Source: Erythrocercus mccallii
Lineage: Eukaryota > Chordata > Aves > Passeriformes > Dicruridae
Direction of reading: 5' to 3'
Length of the DNA: 64,000 nucleotides
Assembly (NCBI GenBank): GCA_013397435.1
Contig: VZRG01002612.1
Coordinates: 4,642-68,641 of the forward strand
Both the position numbers and the translations under genes were made by a program. The notes beneath the pieces are model-generated. The model saw only the letters and a program-made list of their open reading frames with translations, was not told the DNA's origin and made no database searches. Shown piece by piece: positions 10,901 to 24,000 of the stretch; the stretch's first letter is position 1, and each line of letters starts with the position of its first letter.

Positions 10901-13900
10901 GATTATAAGTATCTACGCTGGCAGGTAAGAATTGTCACTATTTTACATTTTCTTGAAAGAGTGAGCTGGTTATAGCCTGATTTGCCTTTTTGCCATGGGA
11001 GTTGCATTTTTGTGTCTTGATGAGACATGCTGTGTCTGACAGCTGCTGTGCAAGATGCAGTGTACCAAATGAGGACAGCAGTCAAAACCTGTTCCAAAAA
11101 TGTACATGCATGAGTCTGCTTTCAGTTGGAGGGAAGATGGGAAATGGAATTATTGACTAAAGCCAGATCACTTTTTGTCACTCAAAATCTGGGCCAGATT
11201 GGAGCAGCATTTTCCCTTCTTCGGCGATACTTGGAGAGTTGGTTGTAAAACCTCATTTCGTCTCCCATTTCTACTTTTCATATTCTCAGTTTGGCAGAGC
11301 TCACAGTCCAATTTGTGACTGAAAGGAAAATCTTGCTGTCTTAAAGAAGACAGTATCGATGAACAACCAAACACGTGTTCTGCAATAGCTGATCAGGTAA
11401 CACTTGGCTTAATGATGTTTATTTTAGGTAGTAGACACTCCTGGTATTTTGGATCACCCCCTGGAGGACAGGAACACCATTGAGATGCAGGCTATCACTG
11501 CCCTGGCACATCTGCGTGCTGCTGTGCTCTACGTGATGGATGTGTCTGAGCAGTGCGGGCATAGCCTGGAGGAGCAGGTGGAGCTCTTCAGGAATATAAA
11601 GCCATTGTTTGCTAACAAGGTGAGTTTTGTTCACATTATTAACAAACCCCAGGGGTTTATTACATGGTAACTTGAATTAAGATTTTTTTTTTTTGCCTTT
11701 TTATCAGCCACTTATAATCGTTGCAAACAAATGCGATGTGAAGAGGATTTCAGAACTTCCTGAAGAGAGTCAGGTTAGGATACTTCTCTCACCTCTTTTC
11801 TTCTGATGTTTACAGAAATACTGTGTGTGCGTTGTGGATGGTTATAATTTTTATTGGGCAAGAACTTTTACATGATCATTTCTTTATTAAACTGCTCTAA
11901 CAGTGCAGTGGAAGGTAGCTTTGCAGGTCTTGACCCCATCTTTAGTACTGTCACTGTAGTCCTTGCCTGAATATTGTAAATGCCAAGGAGAAGGCAGGTT
12001 CATAATGGTTTCAGAAATCTCTGATGGTGTGAGAACTTTCAATTACTGCTATAACTGGAATTTAGACAATAGCTTTACTCAGTAATCCTTTCAGTGACAG
12101 TTAGACACAGTGAGCACTAGATTGAGAGGTGTTGCTGAACAGTTGCAATAAAAGGTCCTGCAGGCTTAATTCAATTGTATCTACAGGTTAAAGCACATAG
12201 AATTTGTGTTTCTCTCACTTATTTTTTCCTTTATGGGTCATTTATAGGTTCGTTTTAGAAAGTACTTATTTGCTTATAAAGGAAGAAAGAGATTAAATAG
12301 AACTATAATTGTAAACTTTCCGTCATCTTTTTAGAAACACCTTTTAATAAAATAGTAATGCATTGTATGTATTCATAGTGGATTAAGATTTATGGTCTTA
12401 ATGTATTGGTATATTAAGGAATGCACAGGATGTCATTATTTGGGATAATTTTTCAATTCTAGAAAATATTTGAAGCTTTTGAAGCAGAAGGATTTTCTGT
12501 AATAGAGACAAGTACGCTAACTGAAGAAGGTGTAATCCAAGTTAAAACAGAGGTAGGTGCATTCTCTTAGTTCCATCCCAAATGAGCAGCTAACATTTTG
12601 CTTCAATTGTATGAGTTTAATCTCAGTTAAACTGCATTATAGTGATAAACTTAAAAAATGTTTTTCTTGTTGCCCCTCAGTGAGCTTGGGTGAAAATGGA
12701 AAATAATATCAATAAATTTTTTTGAAATTGTGATTTTTTTTCTGAGTCCTGTTAAAAAATACATATCTGCATATGCATCTTCCCATGATGCTTTTAATAT
12801 AAAATAATTTTATGCTTTCTTGAGAGTTGGAAGTATAAGACAAAAAGAGAATAAGAGTTGAAGCCAGATATTTGGGATTGGATGCCTGCAGTGTCATTTG
12901 CTGTATCTAAAAGGCTTTGTTCCTCACCTTACATTGCCATGTACACTTTCAGGCCTGTGACAGACTGTTGGCCCATCGTGTTGATACTAAAATGAAAGGA
13001 AACAAAGTGAATGAAGTACTGAATAGATTACACTTGGCCATGCCAACCAAAAGAGATAACAAGGTAGGCTACATGTTTACACTATTTAATGTATTTCCCA
13101 GTACTTCTTAAGTAGGATAAGAATTCTGTCGTTGCTAATGTGTGAACAGATTAATATGGTGAAGTTTTCTATTTTATTATCTGTAAGTGCCTTTCCTGGT
13201 GGGAGCTTGGGATTTTGTATTCTGCAGAAATACATTACAGTGCAGCTGGTGATTTACAGCAGTGTAAGAAAATTGATTTGAACTTCTTTTCCCTTTTTTA
13301 TTGGGTTGGATTTATTTCAGGAGCGACTACCTTTTATACCTGATGGAGTAGTAGCTCGCAAGAAACGCATGGAAGTGGACACACCCAAGAGGAAATTGGT
13401 AAGTGGCATCTCTAAATCAGGAAATCAGCAGCTGGATTTTAAATTTGTTGTGTTAGTTCATAGCTTCTAAATTAGATGGTGTCTAAAACCATGTATGTCT
13501 TTGCAGGAGAGAGACATTGAACTTGAAATGGGAGATGATTATATTTTGGATCTGCAGAGTAAGTATTAGATAAGAATTGATATTACCATTATTATTACTA
13601 AACAGTAAAGTGTGGCTATTTCAGCCTTAAGGGGGAATACCTAAACCTGACTTCTTTCAACTAATTGCCAGCGCCACCATTTCATTGCATACAATCCCTC
13701 TGTTCCAGAGCTGGTGATCTTTAGTGATGTGTTTTGTGATGTCACTCAGTTGTTAGCCATTTTGGAGTCACAGACATGAAACAGCTGGTCTGATGATTCA
13801 AGTGATTTTTTTCTTTCCAGTCAGTATTGTAACACTTCATTAATTTCCAATGCTCTCTTTGTTAAGAAAGTATCAATATGAGAGAGAACAGCATATATTG

Positions 13901-16900
13901 TGTTTCAGCTGGGTATTTATTGCCTGGCATGTCTTGGGGCAGTGGGTCATGCCATAACTGAACAACCTTTGGCAGTAGGATGGAGATCAGAAATATTTGT
14001 AAATAAGGCAGAGGTGCTGCCAAATTCTTAGGGATAGGGCATTCCTTTTGTGTGTGTGTTCTGAGTGTTGCTTTTGTCATGGAACATTCTTTGAAATCAA
14101 GTTTTGTCTCTATCAACTCTTGTTGTATTTTTAAGAATACTGGGACTTAATGAATTCATCTGAGAAATATGATAAGATTCCAGAGATATGGGAAGGCCAT
14201 AATATACTTGACTACATTGATCCTGATATAATGAGAGTGAGTTTTCCATTTTTTGCTTTATACTTTCCTTTCCTCTTTATCTCTTATTTGTTTAATGTCA
14301 GTCACTATTTGTTGATTAAAAACAATGTATCGTGAGAACCTGTTCTTTCTTGCATTGTTTGTACTTGTCATGGGAAAAGATACTATTTTTGAATGATCAA
14401 GGTCAGAATTTCAGACGAATGGAAAATTGCTTCACCTTGTCAGAATGATGGTGATCTTATCTGTTCCATTCTAAAATATGAAGTTTGCACCAGAAATTAG
14501 ATTTCTTTGTTCTCTGACTACAGCTACAGAAATGTAGCTATCAAACTTTATGTATTTTTAATAATATCAAATTCATCAGATTTATGTCTATGGAGGATAT
14601 GGACTGAATGCTCAGTTTGTAACATATTTATTTAATAACAATCACTGTTTGGGTTTCCTGATGGTTGTTAAGGAGCAGTGTTGAGTGCAGCCCACGCAGC
14701 CTGGAGTTACGCAGTTGGGTTCCCGTGAACTGCTGGTGTTCTGGACTCATGCTGAATGTCAGAATAGAAGGGTTTTTCAGTCTGTTTCCAGAAATGGCAC
14801 AGCAAGCACAGCTCACAGGACAGTACACCTGCTTTCATACACTGGGCGGCTTTGGGAAGCCACACAAATTTAGCCAAGTTACAATGTGGAGTGATGGAGT
14901 TAGTCTGCACAGCAGTGTCTCCATGGGTTCACCGTAATCTGTATCACCAGCTCAGTTAGGTGTGGCTCAGTGTGGTTATCAGGTAATGTAGTTCCATGGC
15001 CCCAGACCATGTACAAATGTAATGCTGAGGATCATAAGAATCTGATCTCCATTTTACTTCTTCAAAATCTAAGAAACTGGAAGAATTGGAGAAAGAAGAA
15101 GAGCTGAGAGAAGCTGCTGGAGAATATGACAGTGAGCCAGAAAGTGAAGATGAAGAAATGATGGAAATCAGACAATTGGCAAGAAAGATCCGAGAAAAGA
15201 AGAAACTGAAAATCCTGCAGTCAAAGGAAAAAGATGTTCATGGTCCAAGGATGCCTAGAACAGCTAAAAAGGTGAGTGTAGAACATGTTCTGTAAAAACC
15301 TATTCTGTAAAAAAATCTTGCTGCTATGTAACAACATCATGAAAGCATGTATCACTGCCAGGTAATGGAGCTAATGGCTTTTGCTCATACTTGGCTCTTT
15401 CACGGCTTGCTTCCTTCTGTTCTCGGAGGAGTTCTGGTCATTGTTTAGCTGAGGAGGGAGAGCAGCCCTTTTTTTCTTTTATGTTACATGAGTACGTCTT
15501 CTGTAAAACTCCATATATATTGCAGAAAAGGTTTTTAATAATATGATTCAGTTTGTTAACCTGGTTTGTTTCATTGTAGATTGTCTGTTTGCTTAAAATT
15601 CAAATAATTATAAGAATTAGACAATTACTTAAAATCACAATCATGTAAAACTTGTTATGTGTTCTGGAAGAGGTGATGTGTCTTTTTGGTAGCCAGGTAT
15701 CACTCTTCCTGATGACAGAGTCTCTTCTGGCCTGTCCAGGACAATTGCAAAGTAATAAACTGATAACTAGACATTTTGAGAAAATAATTCTAGCTGCTGT
15801 TGCCCCCAAAATCTCTTACCTTCTCCCGAGTGCGTGCCTTTTGGGAGAAAGGGAAATATTTTTGACAGAACTACCTCTCCTGGTCAGCTTCCCCCAAAAA
15901 AAGGCAAATTAATTATAAGATCTTAAGGAAATGCTGGGCCTTTGCTGTCCTGTGAAGCAGAATTTATGGGTGAAAAAAAAATAAGTTGCAAAAAATGAAA
16001 TGTGAAGGTAGGATGTCAATGACCTACTTATGGATGTGATAAAGCCAGAAATATATAGTGAATATCATGGACTTGTGGTGGTATACTGAGACAAAAATTA
16101 AGATGGAAGGATTTTTTTGACAGAAACTTGTTTTCCTAACTCTGTTTTTACAGGTCCAGAGGAAGGTGTTAGAGAAAGAAATGACTGATCTTGGACTTGA
16201 CATGACTAATAAAGATGATGTAAGTTTTTGCTAATTAAACATAATATTTATCTAAAAGAGACTTAAATTTCTTGGAGCACAGTTGAAATGCTTATTATCG
16301 TTGTCACAAGAGAGAGGTAGGATCTATTAAGGATGAATTAGGAACTGCACATGAGGCAGTTGGTACTGGAATTTTTTAAGTAACGTGATCAAAACAGGTT
16401 GGATAAGCTGAAGAACTAACATTTATCAAGAATCCTATATACATGTGCACTGCTTTCTTGGAATTTGTGTAGGATTCAAGAACAGGCTTGACTAAGCATA
16501 CTTCTTAATTTTCAAGTCTGTTTTGTTGGATAAGACTCTACTATGTCAGAAATAGTAGTAGTGATAGGCATATCTTTTTATAGTTCATTAATTCCATGAG
16601 CTGTAATTGAAGTTTTTGAGGGCAGCTGGCATATTTAAATATAAGACAGATAAAGTACTTCATCAGGGACTGGCCTTCAGGAGACATTTTATTTTAACAG
16701 AAATTAAAAAACCCCCAACATTTTGTAGAGCAAATCCAGCAGCATTACTGCTCCCTGGATCTTGAGATCTCTAATTCTTTAGCTAAACCAGGAGTTAGGA
16801 AACAAGAACTGTCATCATTACACATCTGAAGCAAGCATTTATGTTTCTCAGAGCTGCCATGCCACGTTGATGTAGGAGCAATGTAGGAACATAATATTAT

Positions 16901-18104
16901 ACTATAGCATGATCAGTCTTCACGTCTGAAATCTTTAGGGTTTTGCCTGGTACACGGGACACTAATCAGGGTAGGTTTCATCATTGCTGTTTTGCTGTTG
17001 CAAAATTGCTTAAGTGTTGCTATCCATTAATTTGTATCTTTTTATTGGTTACTTATGAGTCTACTCCACCCAAAGAAAACAGAAAAAGCCGGTTAGTAAT
17101 TGTGGAGGAAAAACAGCTAATATTCACTGGAATTTGAGTGTTCTGTAGGACAGAGAGGCAGTGACCAACAGCTATCAAGATCTTTACGTTACTATGGAAT
17201 AACAAACATAATTTATCACAGCAATCCCCTTGCTGTTTTTCCTATTACTCTGCTGAGAAATGAGCTGATTGTTTGTGGCTTTAAAGGTTAACTGATGTTT
17301 TCAATTCCAGGCACATTATGTGAGAAGGTCGCGCAGTACCACGAGGAAACGTAAACGGGATGAGTCTGAAACCCCCAAGTCGGTGTCACGCAGTCGCAGC
17401 TGCTCTCGCACTCCACGGGACGTGTCTGGCCTTCGAGACGAAAAGGTTTGTCCTTTATCTGTATTCACCTGTTTGGCAGCTAAACCAGCATGATTGTACC
17501 TAGAGCAGCTCCTGGGAAACTTCAGAGTAGCCTGGTTACCTTTGTCCAGAGTTTGTGTTTGGTCTCCCTGTAGCTTCATCATCGTTTCATTTGGACTCTA
17601 TGTTTCTCTACTTCCTTCTTACAAATAACATGGTATAATACAGACAAGGAAGTACATTTTCATTCTTGTTTCTAAATGCAAGTGTGAAGGAAGAATTCTG
17701 CAAACTGTGGAGTTCCACCTTTAGTAAGTGAGGAATTCCAGGGATAGGATGATCCTGTGTTAAGTGTACTGGAATATTTTGCTAAGGAGGGTTAGTGTCA
17801 CTTTGATAGTGTCACAGTGATACTGCTCTAGAGTTGGTGTTGATGTCCTTAATAAAACCATGCAGCTTAGTGGGTTTTTTTAAAGGTAAAGCTTGTTACC
17901 TGAGTTACTGAGGAAGTCACTCTGAATGTTTGTTTGTTTGTTTTAAAATAGATGGTGAAGAAGGCAAAAATCATGGCAAAGAAAGCACAAAAGAAAATGA
18001 ATCGCCTGGGCAGGAAAGGAGAGGCAGACAGGCACATATTTAACTTGAGGCCAAAACATCTGCTGGTTGGGAAGAGAAAATCTGGAAAAACACAGAGAAG
18101 ATAA
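7439..18104 (+). CDS. GTPBP4: GTP-binding protein 4 (nucleolar GTPase NOG1), 17 coding exons
   Basis: Nucleolar GTPase needed for 60S ribosomal subunit maturation. Coding exons: 7439-7486, 8123-8293, 9438-9541, 9619-9755, 10350-10450, 10832-10924, 11428-11619, 11708-11773, 12463-12552, 12953-13063, 13321-13398, 13507-13558, 14136-14236, 15074-15271, 16154-16219, 17311-17445, 17952-18104. All junctions are GT-AG and in phase, giving 631 residues (human 634). The start sits in a strong context (GCCATGG) and opens [16 protein letters not shown]. GTPase motifs are intact: G1 GYPNVGKS at 175-182, G3 DTPG at 221-224, G4 NKCD at 289-292, likely G5 around TST 320-322. The conserved NOG1 C-terminal block (DLQKYWDLMN onward, about 412-448) is followed by an acidic/basic coiled segment (449-514), an Arg/Ser-rich stretch (exon 16) and a lysine-rich tail. 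No breaks were seen. Identification is from family knowledge; function in this species is inferred. Confidence 0.97.
8294..17951 (+). other. GTPBP4 introns
   Basis: The sixteen introns range from 77 bp (9542-9618) to about 1.1 kb (8294-9437 and 16220-17310). They are AT-rich with ordinary polypyrimidine tracts. I found no CR1 copy, no convincing intronic snoRNA and no alternative coding exon. Intron 13 (14237-15073) contains a more GC-balanced stretch at about 14670-14990 that I cannot assign. Confidence 0.6.
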
Positions 18105-19178
18105 GCAGTCTTCTGAATCAAAATTAAAAACTAATCAAAAAATCAAAGAATTAAATTTAAAATCAAAATTAAATTAATTAAAACTAATTTCTAGTCCTGT
18201 CATAATTTTTGGTAATACTTGGTGTTTAAGTGTGTGTTTTATGTTAGTGGTTAAGATACTTCAAGTTCAGTATTTCAGTACCTTGATGTTGGAGTTCCAA
18301 GCAATACCATGAGATATTTCCCAGTTCTAGTGGCAGAAACCATTTATAAACAGACATAAAAAATACTTTTTTCCATATTCTTAGTCCTGACTTTCATGTA
18401 TCAGTAAAGTGTTTATATTTCTATACAAAACTAATTTAAAATGAGGTTAAATCTAGAAATCTGAACGCTTTGTTAAACTCCCATTAATTAAAAATGCCTG
18501 GATTCAGTAAGGTTTGGATTACTGCATGCAAGTAATCCTTTGTGATGAGTTTATCTTGCTGGTGAAGGCTGAAATGGGTGGGGAAGTAACAGGAGAGCAT
18601 CAAGAACTACAAGATCGTGTTTGTGCACTGAAGCACAGGAGCAGTGGTGCCACTTCACTAAGATACAGGGTGATTGGAGGAGGACTGCAGTTCTAGTACT
18701 GACCTGCTGCCTGTAATAACCTAAAGCAGCATTAGGGAAGGTTACACCCTCCAACTTTGAATATTTCAGATTAATACTAATATTTTAGATACGTAGAGAA
18801 TGAGGATCAGACTGAAATTTTGTGCCAAGCACATGCTGCTGTCGTCCTTGGCTTAACAAGACATTTTCTCTTCAGGACCTGATAGACAAAATTCTCTATC
18901 TGCTCAAGGTAAAATATATTGTCAAATGTGAAATACTTCCTTTTTGTCCCTACTTAGTCAATTATTATGTACAGTTTGTAAAATGAGGCATTATAAATGT
19001 GTTGCTTGAACAGTGCAGTTCAAATCCATGTTAAAAACTAACACACACACACCAAAAAAAATATGGGGGAAGAAAGAACCCTCAAATCACTACTTTTTGA
19101 AATACAAGCAGTAACTGTTCAGATGTCAGCTTCTGCATCGTGTTCAAATCTACAGAGTTCCTCTCATCTACTTTGTGT

Positions 19179-19184
19179 AATAAA
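19179..19184 (+). terminator. Candidate poly(A) signal AATAAA for GTPBP4
   Basis: Canonical AATAAA 1.08 kb after the GTPBP4 stop. Several ATTAAA variants closer to the stop (for example 18123-18128 and 18150-18155) compete as candidates, so the true 3' end is uncertain. Confidence 0.3.
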
Positions 19185-19877
19185 TTCCGAATTAAAGCAT
19201 ACTGTAATGCCATAAAGAAGACCAATGTCAAGAAAAGCTTTTGAGGGACTTTTAGGAACTGTTCAGCAAAACTTTTCCTTCAGCATCTGTATGTACAGGA
19301 CTTCTTCAGAATCTGCTTTGCCAGCTTTTGCTCCAAGCTGAACTAGAAAAACCTAACTTTTTTCCAGTAGATATCTGCCGTGGTGTCCTGCCCACATCAT
19401 GCTGCTTCAGTGGAATTTAATGGGCAGGGTGGTGCTTAAGAGTGTGGCAATGACAGATTATTCTCCAAGTGGCTTTATGCCTGAAAAGAAAACAACAGTC
19501 CAAGGGTTTAGGCAAGGTGTTTTAATTATAAAGTTAGATTTAAAAAATACTTGAGAACTTCTCCATTGTCTACAGCTAGGTAACATGGATGATTGCACTG
19601 AATTCAAGAGAGCTGCTACATCACATCACACCACTGTTCCCTCACCTGATATTATTTGCTTTGAAACAATACATCTGTTCTGGCCAATACACAACATATT
19701 TAGCTCTAAAACCTCGAAGTGTTGAACCACTGGACTTGCTGGTACATGAAAGCTTTAGTGCTGCAGTCACAACAGGGATGTGAAAGAGATACCTTGACCA
19801 CTGGAAAAAGTTAATTTTACCCCTAATCCAAACACAGAATCACACTTGCTTGTAATGGTAAGTGGTATGACAAATAT

Positions 19878-19915
19878 CCTATTTCACCAGGCTCTAGTGA
19901 GCCTGGTGAAATAGG
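19878..19915. repeat. Perfect inverted repeat, 16-bp arms, 6-nt loop
   Basis: Arms CCTATTTCACCAGGCT (19878-19893) and its exact reverse complement (19900-19915) flank the loop CTAGTG. A degenerate further copy of the motif (ATTTCATCAGGCTCTGGTGA) begins at 19918. The structure lies midway between the converging GTPBP4 and IDI1 3' ends. It could fold as a hairpin in either transcript, or be a miniature transposon or recombination by-product; no function is shown. Confidence 0.9.
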
Positions 19916-20409
19916 GGATTTCATCAGGCTCTGGTGAAACCTAGTTTGAGTAGTGTGCTAACAGAAGAAATCACAAACTTTTTTGAGGACCCTCCCTCCC
20001 CCCTCAGTCTATATTTAAAATTGAAGCACCCTTGAGTATTTGTCTTATTTAAAAAGCCTCCTAAGTTACTAGCAATTGATTGACTGCAAGATGAAAAAGG
20101 ATTAGCTCTGGTACAATTTCTAATTAACTGACGTCAAGACCCAGTGTAAGCCCATAAATTGTCAGTCTTGAATTTTGGGGTTCAGTGGGTTTGAGTTGTC
20201 TGGGAATAAGTATTACAGGAAAATAAAAGCCCTTGTATCAAGACACCTTTGTTTTCTGGAAAATAGGGAAGAGCCATTTAGTGCATTAGACGTTAGACAG
20301 GTACCATTTACGTTTGCTGTAATTAACCCTTTTTTCAAATTTCAGATGTGCAGTACTCAGCCATCAACTAATCAGAAAAGCCTTGTGGGGCAAAAACCTC
20401 CAAGCACTG

Positions 20410-20415
20410 TTTATT
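20410..20415 (-). terminator. Candidate poly(A) signal for IDI1
   Basis: TTTATT on the plus strand reads AATAAA on the IDI1 strand, 600 bp downstream of its stop codon. It is the nearest canonical hexamer I found. Use of this site is inferred. Confidence 0.4.
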
Positions 20416-21014
20416 ATCTAAAGTTTTAACACATATGTCAGCATTTCAAAGTCCAACTTACTTCACACAGGCAATCCAATTACTTAAGCTTTTATGGGTT
20501 TGGTTAATTATAGAGTACAGTAGCTGAAGAGATTTGCTTTCTGCAATTAAAAATAATCCTTATTACTTTGAATTGTTTTTTCTTCTGGCAGTTGGTCTTC
20601 TCAGCATCACAGCAGAGCCCACAGCCATGTGTAATCACTATTTAAGGCATGGTTAAGTCCAGTGGGAACACCCCAGTCCTGCCTGAGCTGGGCAGGAGGT
20701 GCCTGGGCTCCCTCCCAGGTGTGCAGGGCACACATGGGCTGAGGATCCTCCACCAGGCAAGGGAGGGAGAGGAACCCAGAGGTTTCGTGCTACTGTTACC
20801 CATTTTACATGAGATCTTAACAGGCCCAAGAGGATCAAGGATGAGGGGGACGAGGTGACAAAGACAGAAGAAAAAACACTGGCTATGACAACATCTGTAT
20901 AAACTAAACATGCTCCATGTGGACCAATTCTCTGCACTTAACTCATGATTTAAATCATATCAGAGTTAATCAGACAACACATCATTGTTTTTTAGCACCT
21001 TTTATCCCAGCTAT

Positions 21015-24000
21015 TTACATTCGGTGTATTTTTTCATGCTCAACAAATTTGTTCAAGTTATTCAAGTTATCCCACCACTTAAAAAGAAAGGTCTCTGCTA
21101 TCAGCTTGAACCATGGAGTAATCTTAACTTCATTCTTGGCAGCTTTGTCCAAGAGCTGTTTCAGTTCTTTCTGTGTCACGTAGCAGTAGCTTTGGATCTC
21201 ATTGGAGTCGGGATTCAGTGTCACATCCTTCTGCACAAATAAGATATAGTCTATCTCATGCTCTCCCCAGATCCCATCAGACTTGGCCTTGTAGTGAATT
21301 CGTGTCAGGTAGAAGATTTCTTCTGGAGTTACCTACAACCAAAACACTTGTCAGAAGTGCTGCCAGACCAGGAGAATTGCACTGCTGGGCGTTGCAGCAC
21401 AATTTATTAGTAATTATCCTCTTCCTTAGAAATTGTTTCCGAGTGTACAACTGCAATGCACTTTTTCACAAAGAATTACTAGGAAAAAAATAATTTCAAG
21501 CAGTTTGATGGCATGAATTGCACAGCATTTCTCTAGCCAGACTCACCCTGTAATACTTGGAGTGTATTTCTCCTATATAGTCTGTTTAAAATAATGTTTA
21601 CCAGACTTTATTGCACACTCAGTGAGCACTGGTGAATACAAACACTTGCACCTACCCTCACCTCCCAAAGAAAAGATTGACAACTACTTGAAGCCAAAGT
21701 CAGAACCATATACTGACAGACCAAGTGTAACCCTGTCCTCCAGGGATCTCGGGAAGGTCACTTAGTTCTCTCCATCTCCAAAGATAAGTTCATTTTTAGG
21801 TTTGAGGTTGACTCTGCCAGACACAGTCTAAACTGGCTAATGCTGGCAGGAATTCCTGTTTCTCCCTCCTTCCTTTACCTGTTCCATGGGAATTCCCAAT
21901 TCTGCTTTCAGTCGTCTCTGTGCTGCTCTCCGAACACCAATGGCGTCATTTTCTTCCAGTTCTTGTGGATGGCTTAGAGGATGACTACAGCAAGTGTTGG
22001 TAAAACAATCTGCAAGAAGTTTGGATCAGTCCATTTTTGACACACATAAAGACCTGGGGAAAAAACCCAAAAAACCACAACACCAAAATCCCCCAGAGAC
22101 AAAGGCCTGTTATTGAACACATCACAGCTTCATTTCTCTTTTGCAGAGAAGGGTCACAGAAAGAGGATATGAACACCTCTTATCTTCCTTTATATATTTT
22201 GAACTGGGATTTGCCTCTGCCAAGCACTACTTTGCAGGCTAGTGTTTGATACACACGAGGACAGGCATTCTTACCCCCAACACATCTGCTTAGAGAGCCA
22301 GTCTATAAAGACCTTGTTTACCTCTCAAATGCTAATTAAAATTACTTTTGGGAGTTTATATGTAACAGGATAATGAAAAATATTCCCAGAGCTTCAAGAA
22401 CAGCTGGCAGTAATTAGAATTAAATACAAAGTTTATACTTGTGTTTGAAGGACAACTGATCCATACTCTGTTTGAAACCTACTGTGTTTCAACCTTTTGT
22501 CTATAAAAGTTGAGCTCAAAAGCATCTAAAATAGAGTTAGAATATCTACAAACCACATTTGAGCATTTTGACTTGTTAACAGAAAAGGAAAAAATTAAAA
22601 ACAAGCTCTAAAGTAAAGATTCCCTTGGAAAAAAGAAAAAGGTCTTCCTTCCTCAAGTTGGAAACAGTTGATTTTGTTTTCCATTGAAAATTCTGCAACA
22701 GACAACTTCATGCTCCCTCCAGCACGCTTCATGTAAGCTATTTCCATTTGATTCCCCTCCTTATTTTTATGCCTCTCCATTTGCATTTGACAGTAAAAGT
22801 TCAGGAGTCTTCAAAAGTCATGCACTGCATGGTTTGGCCACACAGTCTCACCTCTGGCAGAGTTAAAGGAGTGTTTGTTAAAACAACACAAAGGTCCACA
22901 GATTTCCCAGGCACCAGGGCTCTGCTGTACATCAGCTTTTACCAGTGGAATGGGACATCCTCCACAGCCACCAGAGCCATTTCTTCAACTCATATAAATG
23001 TCTTGCAGCCGAGGGGGTAAGCACCACACCCTCTGCCCTTGCATGGAGAGGATCAAACATGTCAGGGAACAACCGTTTCCCAATAAATAAATATATATAA
23101 AACAATACATGAGTGTTCCCACTATCTTACTTCACCCACAAGGTATCTTGAACTCTCAAAACTATTGGAAGCATGTCCTTTCCAAAGCAGTAAATTCTAA
23201 AACCTCAGAATGAGTAACACTGCAGGACAAGATTGACATATTTTTTTAAATATTGATCTAAATAAAACATTTATATAAATACAATGTTTCAGTACTAACC
23301 TGGAAATGTAATTTTTGCATTTGACCTCTGCTGCAGCAACAGTTTATTTTCCGTATTAAATAAGAAAACACTGAAAGCTCGGTGCAGTAAACCTAAAAAT
23401 AAAAAAAAACCAGCCAAACAAACAACAAAACTGAGATGTTTAATAGAAGAGAGAAAAACATATGAAGACAGTTAAGGACTTATAATGGCCTCATTTTTAC
23501 ATAATCCAATTTAAAATTAATATATGTTAAAAACCAAGTATTTGATAAGTATCTCAAGAGCTATTATTCAGGTTTCTATGCCAGCTTATGCAAAACATGA
23601 AATTAGAAGAGTTCCTAAAACAAAAACACAACAGAGGAGTTCCTCTAAACTCAGCCAGTTCACCATTCTGAATGTGCACATTTGGGCAAGCTTCCAAGGC
23701 CAGCCTGGCACCCATACATTTACAATCAAAAAGAGATAACTCAAAAATTCCTATAAAACTGTACAGAATTTCAAGACCCTTCAAGAATTGCAAAAATAGA
23801 AGGAAAATAGGCTCAATTAAAAACAGTATAATTGCTGTTTTCTTCACCTTTTGAGTCTCTTATTCCTTGCTCTTTAGGAAGATGCTTTCCCCAGGTACAT
23901 AAAAAGAGGTCACACACTACCATGAGAGACTGTTGAATCTGACCAGCCTCAAGCAACCCCAAAATCAGTTAAACCCTTTCCTATTAGCAGTGTTCGAAGT

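Larger units (their letters stand above)
18105..21014. other. Tail-to-tail spacer holding GTPBP4 and IDI1 3' UTRs
   Basis: Convergent intergenic region. The first 100 bp after the GTPBP4 stop are almost pure A/T with several ATTAAA hexamers. No coding sequence was recognised. A strong inverted repeat lies at 19878-19915. The block at 20640-20910, next to the IDI1 stop, is more GC-rich and would be IDI1 3' UTR if the poly(A) hexamer at 20410-20415 is used. Confidence 0.6.

Noticed and set aside
11018..11045. TGATGA followed by CTGA in GTPBP4 intron 6, suggesting a C/D snoRNA
   Set aside because: The boxes are only about 15 nt apart and no terminal stem or properly spaced D box is seen.
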